Shown here one piece after another: positions 36,356-45,220 of a stretch of 53,071 bases of DNA. Both the position numbers and the translations under genes were made by a program. Below the pieces are notes generated by a model that searched no databases, was not told where the DNA came from, and was given only the letters and a program-made list of their open reading frames with translations. The DNA is from an uncultured bacterium. Lineage in GTDB: Bacteria > Hydrogenedentota > Hydrogenedentia > Hydrogenedentales > Hydrogenedentaceae. The stretch's first letter is position 1; every line of letters begins with the position of its first letter. The stretch spans positions 1 to 53,071 of the forward strand of contig CALLRP010000054.1 in assembly GCA_938014335.1 (NCBI GenBank), read 5' to 3'.

Positions 36356-38829
36356 TGCAAAAACAGTGTAATCTCATAATTGCAGGTTATATATTTCTTT
36401 ATTTATTTTCTATAAGTGCTTTTTCCGGACAATATCCTATTTTTTATGTTTCCCCAGAGGGAAGTGACAGTTGGTCAGGGACGTTTCCTGACCCTATAGG
36501 AAATGGTAGTGATGGACCCTTTAAAACATTAGAGAAAGCGAGAGATAAACTTCGAGAAATATTGAAGGCTATGGACAAAAAAGGGGGGGTTGTTTTAGTT
36601 CGTAAAGGGAAATATGAACTTACTGAACCTCTGGAATTTGATGAAAATGACTCAGGCAGTAGTGCATTTCCTGTAGTATGGCAGAATTATAAAGGAGAAG
36701 AAGTTTATATTATTGGGGGAAAAGAAATACAAAATTTTGAAAATTACCAGGGTAATATTTATAAAGCAAAAATAGAAAATGTTCCTTCAGAACCCCGAAT
36801 TTTAATGTATAACAACAAAATACAGATATTAGCACGCTGGCCCAATCAAAATGATGAACAAATCCCCGGAGGAGAATGGGCATTCATAACAGGGGTAACT
36901 GATGATACAGCAAAGACTACTTTTCAGTGTTCTCTTCTTCCACCCAGTCTACTTAATTCAGAGATAAAAAATCTTGAAGTAGCTACCTTTTCAAATTACA
37001 ACTGGGCATTCCAGATAATAAAAGTAAAAACCATAAAAGAAGGGGGAACTGTTGAGATAGAAGGGAACTTCAATTATGAAGCAAAAAGAGGAAGGCGGTT
37101 CTTTTTACAGAATCATTTATCTTTACTTGATACTGAAAGTGAGTGGTATTACGATAAAGACAAACAAGAACTCTATTTTTATTTTCCTGTTAGAGAGCAA
37201 TCATCTGGGACAAAACCTTTTTTAGCCACACTTAATAATCTCATCACTATCAAAAATGCCAAATATGTAAATCTCATAGGGTTTAATTTCCTATGTTCTA
37301 ATGATACGGGTGTAGTTATGGAAAATTCGGAACAATGCCTGGTAGCAAAATGTTCTTTCTCAGGTATCTATAATACCGCTGGGGTAATAAATGGTGGGAA
37401 AAACAATCGAATTGAAGGGTGTGACCTTTTTGAATTGGGTGGTTCGGGAATTTCAGTAAATGGTGGAGATAAGAAAAAGTTAGAACCTGGAGGCCATCAA
37501 GTTATTAATAACCACATCTTTCATTTTGCTAAAATTCACAAGACATACCACCCCGGTGTTTCTATCAGTGGTGTAGGAAATCGTATTGCTAATAACGAGA
37601 TCCATGATTCCCCGCATTCTGCAATCATTTTAGGTGGGAATGACCATATTATCGAATATAATAGAATATATCGTGTATGCCAGGAAACAGGCGACGCAGG
37701 CGCATTTTATATGGGAAGGGATTGGACCAACCGTGGAAATATTCTTCGCCATAATATTTTCCATGATGTTTATGGATTTGGACTTTCAGATGAAACATCT
37801 TCTAACGATGCGGATTTCCATTTCCAATATGAATTTCCTCTATGGGCATGGGGAATATATTTAGACGATTGTACCAGTGGAGTTACTGTTTTTGGCAATA
37901 TTCTGTATCGTGTTCCTCTTTGTGGAGTAATGATTGGTGGTGGGAGAGACAATCTTGTAGAAAATAACATTTTCGTTGATTGTATTCCGGCAATTCATAT
38001 TGACGCTCGGTGGGATTCGTATTGCTGGGATGTAATGGATGAACGATTAGAAGCCATGAGACCTAAAGAACCACCCTATAGTATTCGTTATCCCGAATTA
38101 TTATCCCTTTACCAAGATGACCGTAAAAAACCAGCTAATAATCAATTTATACGGAATATTGTCGCCTATGAGAGAGATGATTTTTGCGGCATCTCAAGTA
38201 TGGCATCTACAAAGGAAAGCTCCGCAGTGTATCATTTAGTGCCTTTTGACCCCGAAACGAGTAAATTTGACTACAACTTAATATTTCACTTTGGGAAGGA
38301 GGTCCGAGTGCATTGGCAAAGTTACAAAAAAGATGATTCTGAAAAAATTCCATTCTCCAAGTGGCAAGAACGAAATTTTGATAATGCAAGTATCATAGCC
38401 AATCCCCTGTTTCTAAGTCCTGAAAATGATGATTACTGGATTAATTTTAATTCACTTGCACTAAAAAATCTAAAGTTCCAGCAAATACCCATAGATAAAA
38501 TAGGATGCTATTATAACGAGTTTCGTCGTTCCTGGCCTGTTGAGAAGCCCATCCCACAGAAACTAAGAAATCGTAAAGTATGGACCGTTCAAATTAATGA
38601 TAATGAGTTTAAAGTAACATCTGAAGAATTTCAACCTCTCAAGTCTGAAGAAGCACAACAACCATTTGATATAGAAAAATTCGTGGCACCCATGCTAACT
38701 CCCGGCGGTATTCCCTTAGAACAAACACCCGTAACGCCTCCACCGGGTATTTCTGCTTCTCCCGGGGGGAGTATGGGAGGTGGAAGTTTTGACCCTATGC
38801 AATCATTACCCCCATTCCCTAACCCATAA
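36352..38829 (+). CDS. Secreted right-handed parallel beta-helix protein
   Basis: 825 residues with a signal peptide (about 1-26). The mature protein begins IFYVSPEGSDSWSGT then KTLEKARDKLRE, the typical start of pectate-lyase-like secreted beta-helix proteins. About 300-600 residues of repeats (N-RIEGC, NNRIANNEIHD, NDHIIEYNRIY, RHNIFHDV, DNLVENNIFVD) form the helix. The tail ends in a Pro/Gly-rich stretch. It may cleave or bind polysaccharide, but catalytic residues cannot be assigned by eye. The run A6-G7 near codon 78 (36577-36589) is conspicuous. The gene starts within the last codons of the preceding gene and is followed after 15 bp by the exporter permease. Confidence 0.85.
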   Translation: MMQKQCNLIIAGYIFLYLFSISAFSGQYPIFYVSPEGSDSWSGTFPDPIGNGSDGPFKTLEKARDKLREILKAMDKKGGVVLVRKGKYELTEPLEFDENDSGSSAFPVVWQNYKGEEVYIIGGKEIQNFENYQGNIYKAKIENVPSEPRILMYNNKIQILARWPNQNDEQIPGGEWAFITGVTDDTAKTTFQCSLLPPSLLNSEIKNLEVATFSNYNWAFQIIKVKTIKEGGTVEIEGNFNYEAKRGRRFFLQNHLSLLDTESEWYYDKDKQELYFYFPVREQSSGTKPFLATLNNLITIKNAKYVNLIGFNFLCSNDTGVVMENSEQCLVAKCSFSGIYNTAGVINGGKNNRIEGCDLFELGGSGISVNGGDKKKLEPGGHQVINNHIFHFAKIHKTYHPGVSISGVGNRIANNEIHDSPHSAIILGGNDHIIEYNRIYRVCQETGDAGAFYMGRDWTNRGNILRHNIFHDVYGFGLSDETSSNDADFHFQYEFPLWAWGIYLDDCTSGVTVFGNILYRVPLCGVMIGGGRDNLVENNIFVDCIPAIHIDARWDSYCWDVMDERLEAMRPKEPPYSIRYPELLSLYQDDRKKPANNQFIRNIVAYERDDFCGISSMASTKESSAVYHLVPFDPETSKFDYNLIFHFGKEVRVHWQSYKKDDSEKIPFSKWQERNFDNASIIANPLFLSPENDDYWINFNSLALKNLKFQQIPIDKIGCYYNEFRRSWPVEKPIPQKLRNRKVWTVQINDNEFKVTSEEFQPLKSEEAQQPFDIEKFVAPMLTPGGIPLEQTPVTPPPGISASPGGSMGGGSFDPMQSLPPFPNP

Positions 38830-38844
38830 AAAAATGAGCAAATT

Positions 38845-39708
38845 ATGAGTACAATTTATTATGACAGTGATAAACAAAAATCTGTTTTACAGGTCCCTAT
38901 TGACCTTATAAAAGCAAGGGAAATTCTTTGGGGACTTGTCTGGCGTGAGATAAAGGCTCGGTACCGTTATGCTGTATTGGGTTTCTTATGGGCTGTTATT
39001 GAACCTGTAACCTTGATGTTGTTGCTCTTGTTTGTTTTTTCATTTGTATTTAAGCAGCGCATTCCTTCGACAGAGAATTTGAATAGCCCTATGGCAACCC
39101 AAATATTATGTGGTTTGATTTTCTGGCAGTATTTTTCAACATCCATATCAAGTGCTACTCTATCACTTATCAACCATCAAAATCTTGTAAAAAAAGTTTT
39201 TTTCCCTCGTGAAGTTGTCCCATTGTCTTCTGTCATATATCCTATTGTTAATTTATCTATTGGATTCGTTACTCTGATTTTAATTCACCTAATATTACAA
39301 AAGAATATCCATCTCCATATTCTCTGGTTGATTATCATTTTCCCTGTTCTATTTATGCTCTCTGCAGGTTTGGGATTTATCCTTTCCACAGGACATATAC
39401 ATTTTAGAGATATAGGAAATATGGTCAATATAGGACTGACTTTCGGGTTTTATGCTTCGCCCGTTTTTTACCCTTTAGATTGGGTTCGTCATGCATGTGA
39501 GAATCAATCTCTTCCGTCATGGTTTTATTATATATATATTCTGAACCCAATGGCTTGTATATTAACAAACCTTCGAGAAGTCATTCTCTATGGACAGGCT
39601 CCTAATCTGACTTTTTTGATTTATTCCGCCGTAATCAGTATGATTTGTTCTCTGACAGGTGTATATATTTTTAGACGACAATCTGCAACCTTTTCGGATT
39701 ATTTATAA
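38845..39708 (+). CDS. ABC-2 type polysaccharide export permease (Wzm type)
   Basis: 287 residues with about six membrane helices and the ABC2_membrane pattern of O-antigen/teichoic-acid exporters. Landmarks are LVWREIKARYRYAVLGFLWAVIEP at about 31-54, the SFVFKQRIPS loop, LVKKVFFPREVVPLSSV, and the late YPLDWVR and LNPMACILTNLREVILYG. It forms the inner-membrane channel for lipid-linked polysaccharide together with the ATPase encoded 8 bp downstream. The substrate is unknown and depends on the many glycosyltransferases in the locus. Confidence 0.95.
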   Translation: MSTIYYDSDKQKSVLQVPIDLIKAREILWGLVWREIKARYRYAVLGFLWAVIEPVTLMLLLLFVFSFVFKQRIPSTENLNSPMATQILCGLIFWQYFSTSISSATLSLINHQNLVKKVFFPREVVPLSSVIYPIVNLSIGFVTLILIHLILQKNIHLHILWLIIIFPVLFMLSAGLGFILSTGHIHFRDIGNMVNIGLTFGFYASPVFYPLDWVRHACENQSLPSWFYYIYILNPMACILTNLREVILYGQAPNLTFLIYSAVISMICSLTGVYIFRRQSATFSDYL

Positions 39709-39716
39709 ATATAAAT

Positions 39717-41822
39717 ATGAATGAACCTATTATTGAAATAAAAAATATTGTTAAGGAATATCCCATACGCAGAGGATTTCGTGACCTGCGGGGGCAGGGG
39801 GGGGTGTTGGATTGGATACGAGGTAAAAAGACTGAAAAATTTCGTGCGCTCGATAATATTCATTTTGACATTTATCGAGGGGAAACAGTTGGTATCATAG
39901 GCAAAAACGGTTCGGGTAAAAGCACATTATTAAAAATTATCGCTGGGGTCACTATCCCGACATCAGGAAGAGTTGTAGTCCATGGACGAGTGGCTTCTCT
40001 CCTGGAATTAGGGGCGGGATTTCATCCTTTACTCACGGGAAGGGAAAATATTTATTTAAACGCAGGCCTTTTAGGAATGCGGAGAGCACAGGTTAATGAA
40101 GTAATAGAGCAAATCATAGAGTTTTCAGGTATAAGTGAGTTTATTGATCAACCGGTAGACACATATAGTAGTGGAATGTATGTCCGTCTCGGGTTTGCAG
40201 TTGCATCCTTTGTAAATCCAGATATATTCCTCGTTGATGAAGTATTGTCCGTAGGGGATGAAGAATTCCAACGAAAATGCAGACAACGCATAGGCGAACT
40301 TCGAGAACAAGGGAAAACAATTGTCTTTGTCTCTCATGACCTGGGTACAGTAAATGCCCTCTGTAATCGTGTATTTTTACTGGATAAGGGGAAACTAATA
40401 GACCGGGGTTCCGTTTCAGCTACTATTGATTTCTATTTAAGACAAATCGGTAGAGCAGAAGGAATACATACCATCTCAAACGACGCGGAGGATTTTGAAG
40501 CAATTTTTAGTCACGGAAAAATATCATTGTTTTACAAGAAAAAGGAAATTACTTCGCCCTTAGGCATAGAGGGTGTCGCAGTTCATCTTCAACAGGCTCA
40601 TCCCTCTTCCCTGGGGGACTGGCATGTTACCCGAAGAGAAAATAAATCACTTGTTGCACAGGGCACATTACATCGCTTGCCTTTGCAGTGGGAGTGGGAG
40701 GTAAATATTAATGAAACGACACTGACATTATCTCCTTTCTTAAATTTATTGAAAGATATCTCCTTACAAGCATTGGAGTGCCGTATATTTTTGCCAGAAT
40801 CTTATGACCAATACTTTTACGCAGGTCAGGAGGGAAAATTTGCACCTATTCAACCGGGGAATTTGGGATGGGTTCCAATGGTTCCACCTAAAATCGGTGA
40901 GAATTCTGTATTTTTGTTGTCCCACCATCCTCAATATTCGTTATTAAAGGTTGAATTCCATTCAGAAGAACCGGGTATTTCTATTACTATCGGGAACACA
41001 GACTATATCGGTAGGGCTCGCTTTGTCAATTGTCACCTACAAATACCCGAAACGAAACATATACAAAAGGCAGGAACTCATTCTATGGGTAAAATTGTCA
41101 TTTCAGTTGTAACAAAAGAACAATATGAGGATTATAAATTATCATGGCTTCGACAACGAACCATAACTCTGGAAAGGGTTGAAGCGAAATTAGGAGAGGG
41201 GTATATTGAATTTATTGATAAAAATTCAAAAAAAAATCTTACGCATGCTGTTCATTTTCATACTCAATTTCGTTTACAAGGGATGTGGTTTCTAAGTCAA
41301 ACTTTTTTATGGCAAGCACCCTATTTCGAAAATGGAACATGGATAATGGAGGGAGAATCGCAACGCTTCCCTATAAAACTCAAATGGGAACTTGCCCCAG
41401 AAAAAGATAAGAATTGTCTACATACAAAAATCGTTTGTGAAATAAATGAAGAAATGGATTTAGAAGAATACAATATTTCTGTCGGCTTGATTTACTTATT
41501 TGACCAGTGGGAAACTCGTTTTGAAAAAGGTACATTTCCTGAAATTCCACCTCAACAAATCGAATATCGTCACTTGAATAAAATTTACAACCCATCAAAT
41601 TATATTGAGGTAAGAGGGAATAACTTACCTACTGTTCGTCTTTTTTCAAATCAAGAGTATACATTCCGTATGAGTGCGATTAACCCTGAATTTTCACAAT
41701 ATGCCCGAATAATTCAGGCTATTGCAACACCCGAGCAAAAGTCTACTTTCCATTTGTCAAAGGGGCAACATCTTTTGTTTGCTGGGGGCATCCAGTTTGA
41801 ATTTTCTGACATATTGAAATAG
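39717..41822 (+). CDS. Polysaccharide ABC exporter ATPase with long duplicated C-terminal region (Wzt type)
   Basis: 701 residues. The ATPase (about 1-245) has Walker A GKNGSGKST at 62-70, signature YSSGMYVRLGFA, Walker B DIFLVDEV at 169-176 and H-loop His207, all of the Wzt/TagH subfamily. The remaining about 450 residues are beta-rich. Two halves (about 262-385 and 488-615) look alike, with the pattern L-P-(L/I)-(Q/K)-W-E, then strands, then a tyrosine/tryptophan cluster and F-x-P/EIPP. The Wzt C-terminal domain normally binds the glycan terminus; this one is much longer, possibly selecting an unusual cap. A G5-C-A-G8 run sits at codons 25-29. No stop interrupts the frame. Confidence 0.93.
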   Translation: MNEPIIEIKNIVKEYPIRRGFRDLRGQGGVLDWIRGKKTEKFRALDNIHFDIYRGETVGIIGKNGSGKSTLLKIIAGVTIPTSGRVVVHGRVASLLELGAGFHPLLTGRENIYLNAGLLGMRRAQVNEVIEQIIEFSGISEFIDQPVDTYSSGMYVRLGFAVASFVNPDIFLVDEVLSVGDEEFQRKCRQRIGELREQGKTIVFVSHDLGTVNALCNRVFLLDKGKLIDRGSVSATIDFYLRQIGRAEGIHTISNDAEDFEAIFSHGKISLFYKKKEITSPLGIEGVAVHLQQAHPSSLGDWHVTRRENKSLVAQGTLHRLPLQWEWEVNINETTLTLSPFLNLLKDISLQALECRIFLPESYDQYFYAGQEGKFAPIQPGNLGWVPMVPPKIGENSVFLLSHHPQYSLLKVEFHSEEPGISITIGNTDYIGRARFVNCHLQIPETKHIQKAGTHSMGKIVISVVTKEQYEDYKLSWLRQRTITLERVEAKLGEGYIEFIDKNSKKNLTHAVHFHTQFRLQGMWFLSQTFLWQAPYFENGTWIMEGESQRFPIKLKWELAPEKDKNCLHTKIVCEINEEMDLEEYNISVGLIYLFDQWETRFEKGTFPEIPPQQIEYRHLNKIYNPSNYIEVRGNNLPTVRLFSNQEYTFRMSAINPEFSQYARIIQAIATPEQKSTFHLSKGQHLLFAGGIQFEFSDILK

Positions 41823-41832
41823 GGATAAATTC

Positions 41833-42789
41833 ATGAGTGAGATTTACACTTCTGTGATAGTGCCTGCATACAATGACTGCAAACGATTACAACTCCTTCT
41901 CCATTCATTTGATTCTTTAGAATATGATAAACCTTTTGAAGTTATTATTGTTGATGATGCATCATCTGATAAAACCCCTGATGTATGTCAAAATTGGTCA
42001 AAGGAATGGCACCCCTATGAATTTAAATACATTCGCCATTCTGAAAACAAAGGTCCGGGTGTTGCTCGTAACACCGGATTAGAAATGGCTCGGGGAGATA
42101 TTATTGCTTTTACGGATTCTGACTGCAGAGTTCATCCTCATTGGTTGAATAAGATTACTTGCTCATTAAACAAAGAAAAACGAATCGTAGGTGCGGGAGG
42201 AAGAGTAAAAGCAGTGTCTGAAAAATCCATGTTTGCAAGACATTTTCTATTCCACCGTGTTTTAGAACCTTCGGAAAAACTCCATTATCTTGTAACATGT
42301 AATTGTGCATTCCTAAAAGCACCTCTATTAGATGTAGGTGGTTTTGCAGGAGACATACGAAATCCCGGAGGTGAAGATATTTCTGCATGTATTCACTTAT
42401 GGAAAAAAGGTTGGCGCTTCGCTTATCAAGAAGATGCGATTGTATATCACGATTTTGATACCAATCTTCATGCTTTTATCAAAACATGGTATAACTATGG
42501 ATTCGGTTGTAGTGTCGTAGTACACCGTTGCTTAAATCCCGATGAAATTTATCCCAATCCGCAACAAATTCCTGATTATGAAAATTATTGGCCTGGCTAT
42601 CTCATGCTTCCACCCACCACTGGAATCCGAAGTGGCATCCGCGATATGAAATACCAATGGAACAAATGTAGAGAAAAAAAACTGTCTTATAAAAATACTT
42701 TCGAAATTCTTTTCCTAACTATCTTCCAGCGTCTATCTCATCTCTATGGCTGGAAAGAAGGAGAAAAACAAATATTGAAAAGGAAATAG
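41833..42789 (+). CDS. GT2-family glycosyltransferase
   Basis: 318 residues, GT-A fold. The N-terminus has SVIVPAYNDCKRLQLLLHS, EVIIVDDASSDKTPDVC and GPGVARNTGLEMARGDIIAFTDSDC, giving the D-x-D-like metal site TDSD at about 95-98. The second half has the acceptor-side GGEDISACIHLWKKGW and IVYHD. It lacks a strong membrane helix, so it is a soluble or peripheral enzyme that transfers a sugar from a nucleotide donor, probably onto the lipid-linked glycan. It lies 10 bp after the ABC ATPase gene and converges (5-bp gap) on the radical SAM gene. Confidence 0.93.
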   Translation: MSEIYTSVIVPAYNDCKRLQLLLHSFDSLEYDKPFEVIIVDDASSDKTPDVCQNWSKEWHPYEFKYIRHSENKGPGVARNTGLEMARGDIIAFTDSDCRVHPHWLNKITCSLNKEKRIVGAGGRVKAVSEKSMFARHFLFHRVLEPSEKLHYLVTCNCAFLKAPLLDVGGFAGDIRNPGGEDISACIHLWKKGWRFAYQEDAIVYHDFDTNLHAFIKTWYNYGFGCSVVVHRCLNPDEIYPNPQQIPDYENYWPGYLMLPPTTGIRSGIRDMKYQWNKCREKKLSYKNTFEILFLTIFQRLSHLYGWKEGEKQILKRK

Positions 42790-42794
42790 AATTG

Positions 42795-44018
42795 CTAAAT
42801 TTTACCTAACCGAATATATAACCACTCCTTAACTCTCCTCCAAGCAGAGGAAATACCCTCTTTTTGCATTCGATAAAAAAACCGAGCCAATAAAAGGAAT
42901 GGATTGGTGGTGGTTTTATCTCCAATCGTTTTTATTTCTTTTCGAATATTTTCACTCCGTTGGCGAAGTTGAGATGGACATCGTCTGCAAATATCAGGGA
43001 TTTCGTCAGAACAATTTTGTAATTGTGTCCTTATCTCTTTGAAAAATGTTCCTTGCCAGATATCCAGCAAAGAATTTTCATGTAGGGATGGATTGTCTTC
43101 TTCCCAAAACATACAGCACGGGCTTACTTTTCCATCTGCTGATATAGCCATAGAAAGAAATGGCTCGAAACAATATGTTTCTACAAAACTAACAATCTTT
43201 AGATTTTTCATCGATGAATATTTTTTTTCTTTATATCCATCCTTCGGGTTCATCTTGCATAAACCTTGTATTAATGCATCAAAAGTATGATAAAGACCCG
43301 CACCTTCTGCTTTTTGCTTTGCAGATATAAGTAGGTCTTTGCATGCGTCTAATTCTTTATTATTCAGCACAAATTGTTTTGAGCGCTCATTAAAAGGTTG
43401 AACAAATGTTGCATGAATACCTCCACAACCCGTTTCCATAGCCAATTCGACCATATTTTCTAAAAATGAATAATTTTTATTAGTTATTGTAAAATTTATC
43501 CCTAAATCCGGTATGGGATTTTTTCCTGCTTTCCTATGCTTGTGAAAATACAGTAAATTTTGGAATGCTTTATCGAAAGTTCCTTTCCCACGAATATAAT
43601 CATTAATCTCGGGATTAGGCCCGTCTATGCTAAATATTATTTGGTCCCAATTAAGATAAATTAGCCTATCCATCTGTTGCTGTTTAAATAATGTTCCGTT
43701 AGTGTGAAGAACACAGAACATATCTTTTTGTTTCGCGATTTCTGCTAATTTTATAACCAAATCACCGCGGACCATGGGTTCTCCTCCCCCTACAATATAA
43801 AAATGCTGTGCCCCTATTTTAATAGCATCTTGTAATAGTTGTATCCACTTCTCATCAGAGAGTTCTTTCCCTTTCGACTTGAAATCATCTTCCCATTGCC
43901 AACATATTAAACAACGCTGATTACATCGGTTCGTCAAAAAAAACACAATTTCATGTAAAGGTGCATTCCCTTCCACGCGAAATTGCAAAAGATTTGCGCA
44001 CTCTTTTTCGTATGCCAT
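42795..44018 (-). CDS. Radical SAM/SPASM domain enzyme
   Basis: 407 residues. The radical SAM cluster motif C-x3-C-x2-C is Cys32, Cys36 and Cys39 (RCNQRCLIC), followed by the GGEP-like FYIVGGGEPMVRG. A SPASM-type C-terminal region has several cysteines: EPFLSMAISADGKVSPCC, then CSDEIPDICRRCPS. It should use S-adenosylmethionine and iron-sulfur clusters for a radical modification, and SPASM proteins often act on peptides or sugars. It is the only minus-strand gene inside the glycan locus and is divergent from a second SPASM protein with 116 bp between them. The substrate is unknown. No small precursor peptide gene is visible beside it. Confidence 0.93.
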   Translation of the reverse strand: MAYEKECANLLQFRVEGNAPLHEIVFFLTNRCNQRCLICWQWEDDFKSKGKELSDEKWIQLLQDAIKIGAQHFYIVGGGEPMVRGDLVIKLAEIAKQKDMFCVLHTNGTLFKQQQMDRLIYLNWDQIIFSIDGPNPEINDYIRGKGTFDKAFQNLLYFHKHRKAGKNPIPDLGINFTITNKNYSFLENMVELAMETGCGGIHATFVQPFNERSKQFVLNNKELDACKDLLISAKQKAEGAGLYHTFDALIQGLCKMNPKDGYKEKKYSSMKNLKIVSFVETYCFEPFLSMAISADGKVSPCCMFWEEDNPSLHENSLLDIWQGTFFKEIRTQLQNCSDEIPDICRRCPSQLRQRSENIRKEIKTIGDKTTTNPFLLLARFFYRMQKEGISSAWRRVKEWLYIRLGKI

Positions 44019-44134
44019 GAACTACCTTCAAAACCTCACAGATATATGTTCAATTTATATCTACCTATCTTTTAATGATATACTTTATTATATTTTTTCG
44101 TTGAAACTGCAGAACATACATCAAATAATCTGTT

Positions 44135-45205
44135 ATGGTAGATAATTTTTATAACTGGGAACAGTTTACCATATGTGCTACATCATGCTGTAATTTGCAA
44201 TGTCGCATGTGTCCTGTTATTGTGCGTGACAAGAAAAGTTTAACACGAGAACATGCATTACAAATTGCGAACTTTGCACTCCGTAAAAAAGTAAAACGTG
44301 TTGTTATTGGGGGTGGGGAACCAACACTTCTCCCCTATCTTAAAGAGTTAATTGATATTCTTTCTCAAAATGCTATTGAAATTTGGGTCCTGACTAACGC
44401 GACAAGATTGACAGAAAAGGATGTGATTTATTATGCAGAACATCCTAATGTTATTTTGAATATTTCAATTGACGGCGTCGGGAAAGTTCATGATTACATA
44501 CGTGGAGAAGGGAATTTTGATAAAGCAAATAAGGTATTTTTATCTTTAATTGAAAAAGGTGCAAAAGTAGCAATCAACACCGTGATACAAAAAAGCAACT
44601 ACAATCATTCTATAGAAACTTACGAATATTTTAAAAACTTTCCTCTTGTGTGGCATGGTTTCTCTTTTACAGAAACATACCATCAGAAAGAGCTGGTACC
44701 ACTCGAAAATTTAGATGAGGCTACAAATCAACTTTATGAGATATTAGAAAGAGACGCAGTAGAGAATCGTCATGTTTCATTATCCAGGGAAATGATAAAG
44801 GGATTTAATCTAAGTATTCGTTATCCTGAGCTTATAATGCACCCCGGAGAAAATTGCCCAATCCCTACCTCTCATTTAGGTATAGATGAGGATGGATGGG
44901 TTTTACCCTGCTGGCATTATCCCTGGGCAAAAAGTGAGAAAAGGAATATTAATAATACACCAATAGATGAAATTGTAGAATACCCTGATATAAAAGAAGA
45001 GATTTCTCATGCAATTGGTAAAAATGGATGTAAGGGATGCAGTACGGTTTGTTATTTCTGGAATGAAAAGTTCAGAGAGAAGGCAATGTTCCCAAAAGGC
45101 TCGTGGAAATGGCATAAACGCTGGATGTTAGCCAAAATGATAACGCGAAGTCGTTTTCCTATTTTATATAATTTAGCACAAAAAACAAAATCTATACTAA
45201 AATAG
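44135..45205 (+). CDS. Radical SAM/SPASM domain enzyme
   Basis: 356 residues. The radical SAM motif is Cys19, Cys23 and Cys26 (SCCNLQCRMCPV), then VVIGGGEPTLLPY. The SPASM-like end has CPIPTSHLGIDEDGWVLPCWHYPW and a C-x2-C-x3-C group near CKGCSTVCYFW. It shares the family with the divergent gene at 42795 but is not a close copy. The start ATG is at 44135, with no strong ribosome binding site. The next gene, a degenerate radical-SAM-like protein fused to a glycosyltransferase, begins 15 bp after its stop, so the two are probably one transcript. Radical chemistry on a sugar or on a peptide-glycan is a plausible role. Confidence 0.92.
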   Translation: MVDNFYNWEQFTICATSCCNLQCRMCPVIVRDKKSLTREHALQIANFALRKKVKRVVIGGGEPTLLPYLKELIDILSQNAIEIWVLTNATRLTEKDVIYYAEHPNVILNISIDGVGKVHDYIRGEGNFDKANKVFLSLIEKGAKVAINTVIQKSNYNHSIETYEYFKNFPLVWHGFSFTETYHQKELVPLENLDEATNQLYEILERDAVENRHVSLSREMIKGFNLSIRYPELIMHPGENCPIPTSHLGIDEDGWVLPCWHYPWAKSEKRNINNTPIDEIVEYPDIKEEISHAIGKNGCKGCSTVCYFWNEKFREKAMFPKGSWKWHKRWMLAKMITRSRFPILYNLAQKTKSILK

Positions 45206-45220
45206 TAACAGCAAACAAAC

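Noticed and set aside
38764..38769. G6 run near the end of the beta-helix gene as a slippage site
   Set aside because: It is short and lies in the Pro/Gly-rich tail near the stop; a slip here would alter only the last residues.
44019..44134. Possible small precursor-peptide gene between the divergent SPASM genes
   Set aside because: The 116-bp gap holds no start codon with a ribosome binding site and an open frame of useful length; a peptide precursor for the SPASM enzymes is not visible here, so the ribosomal-peptide interpretation is unsupported.
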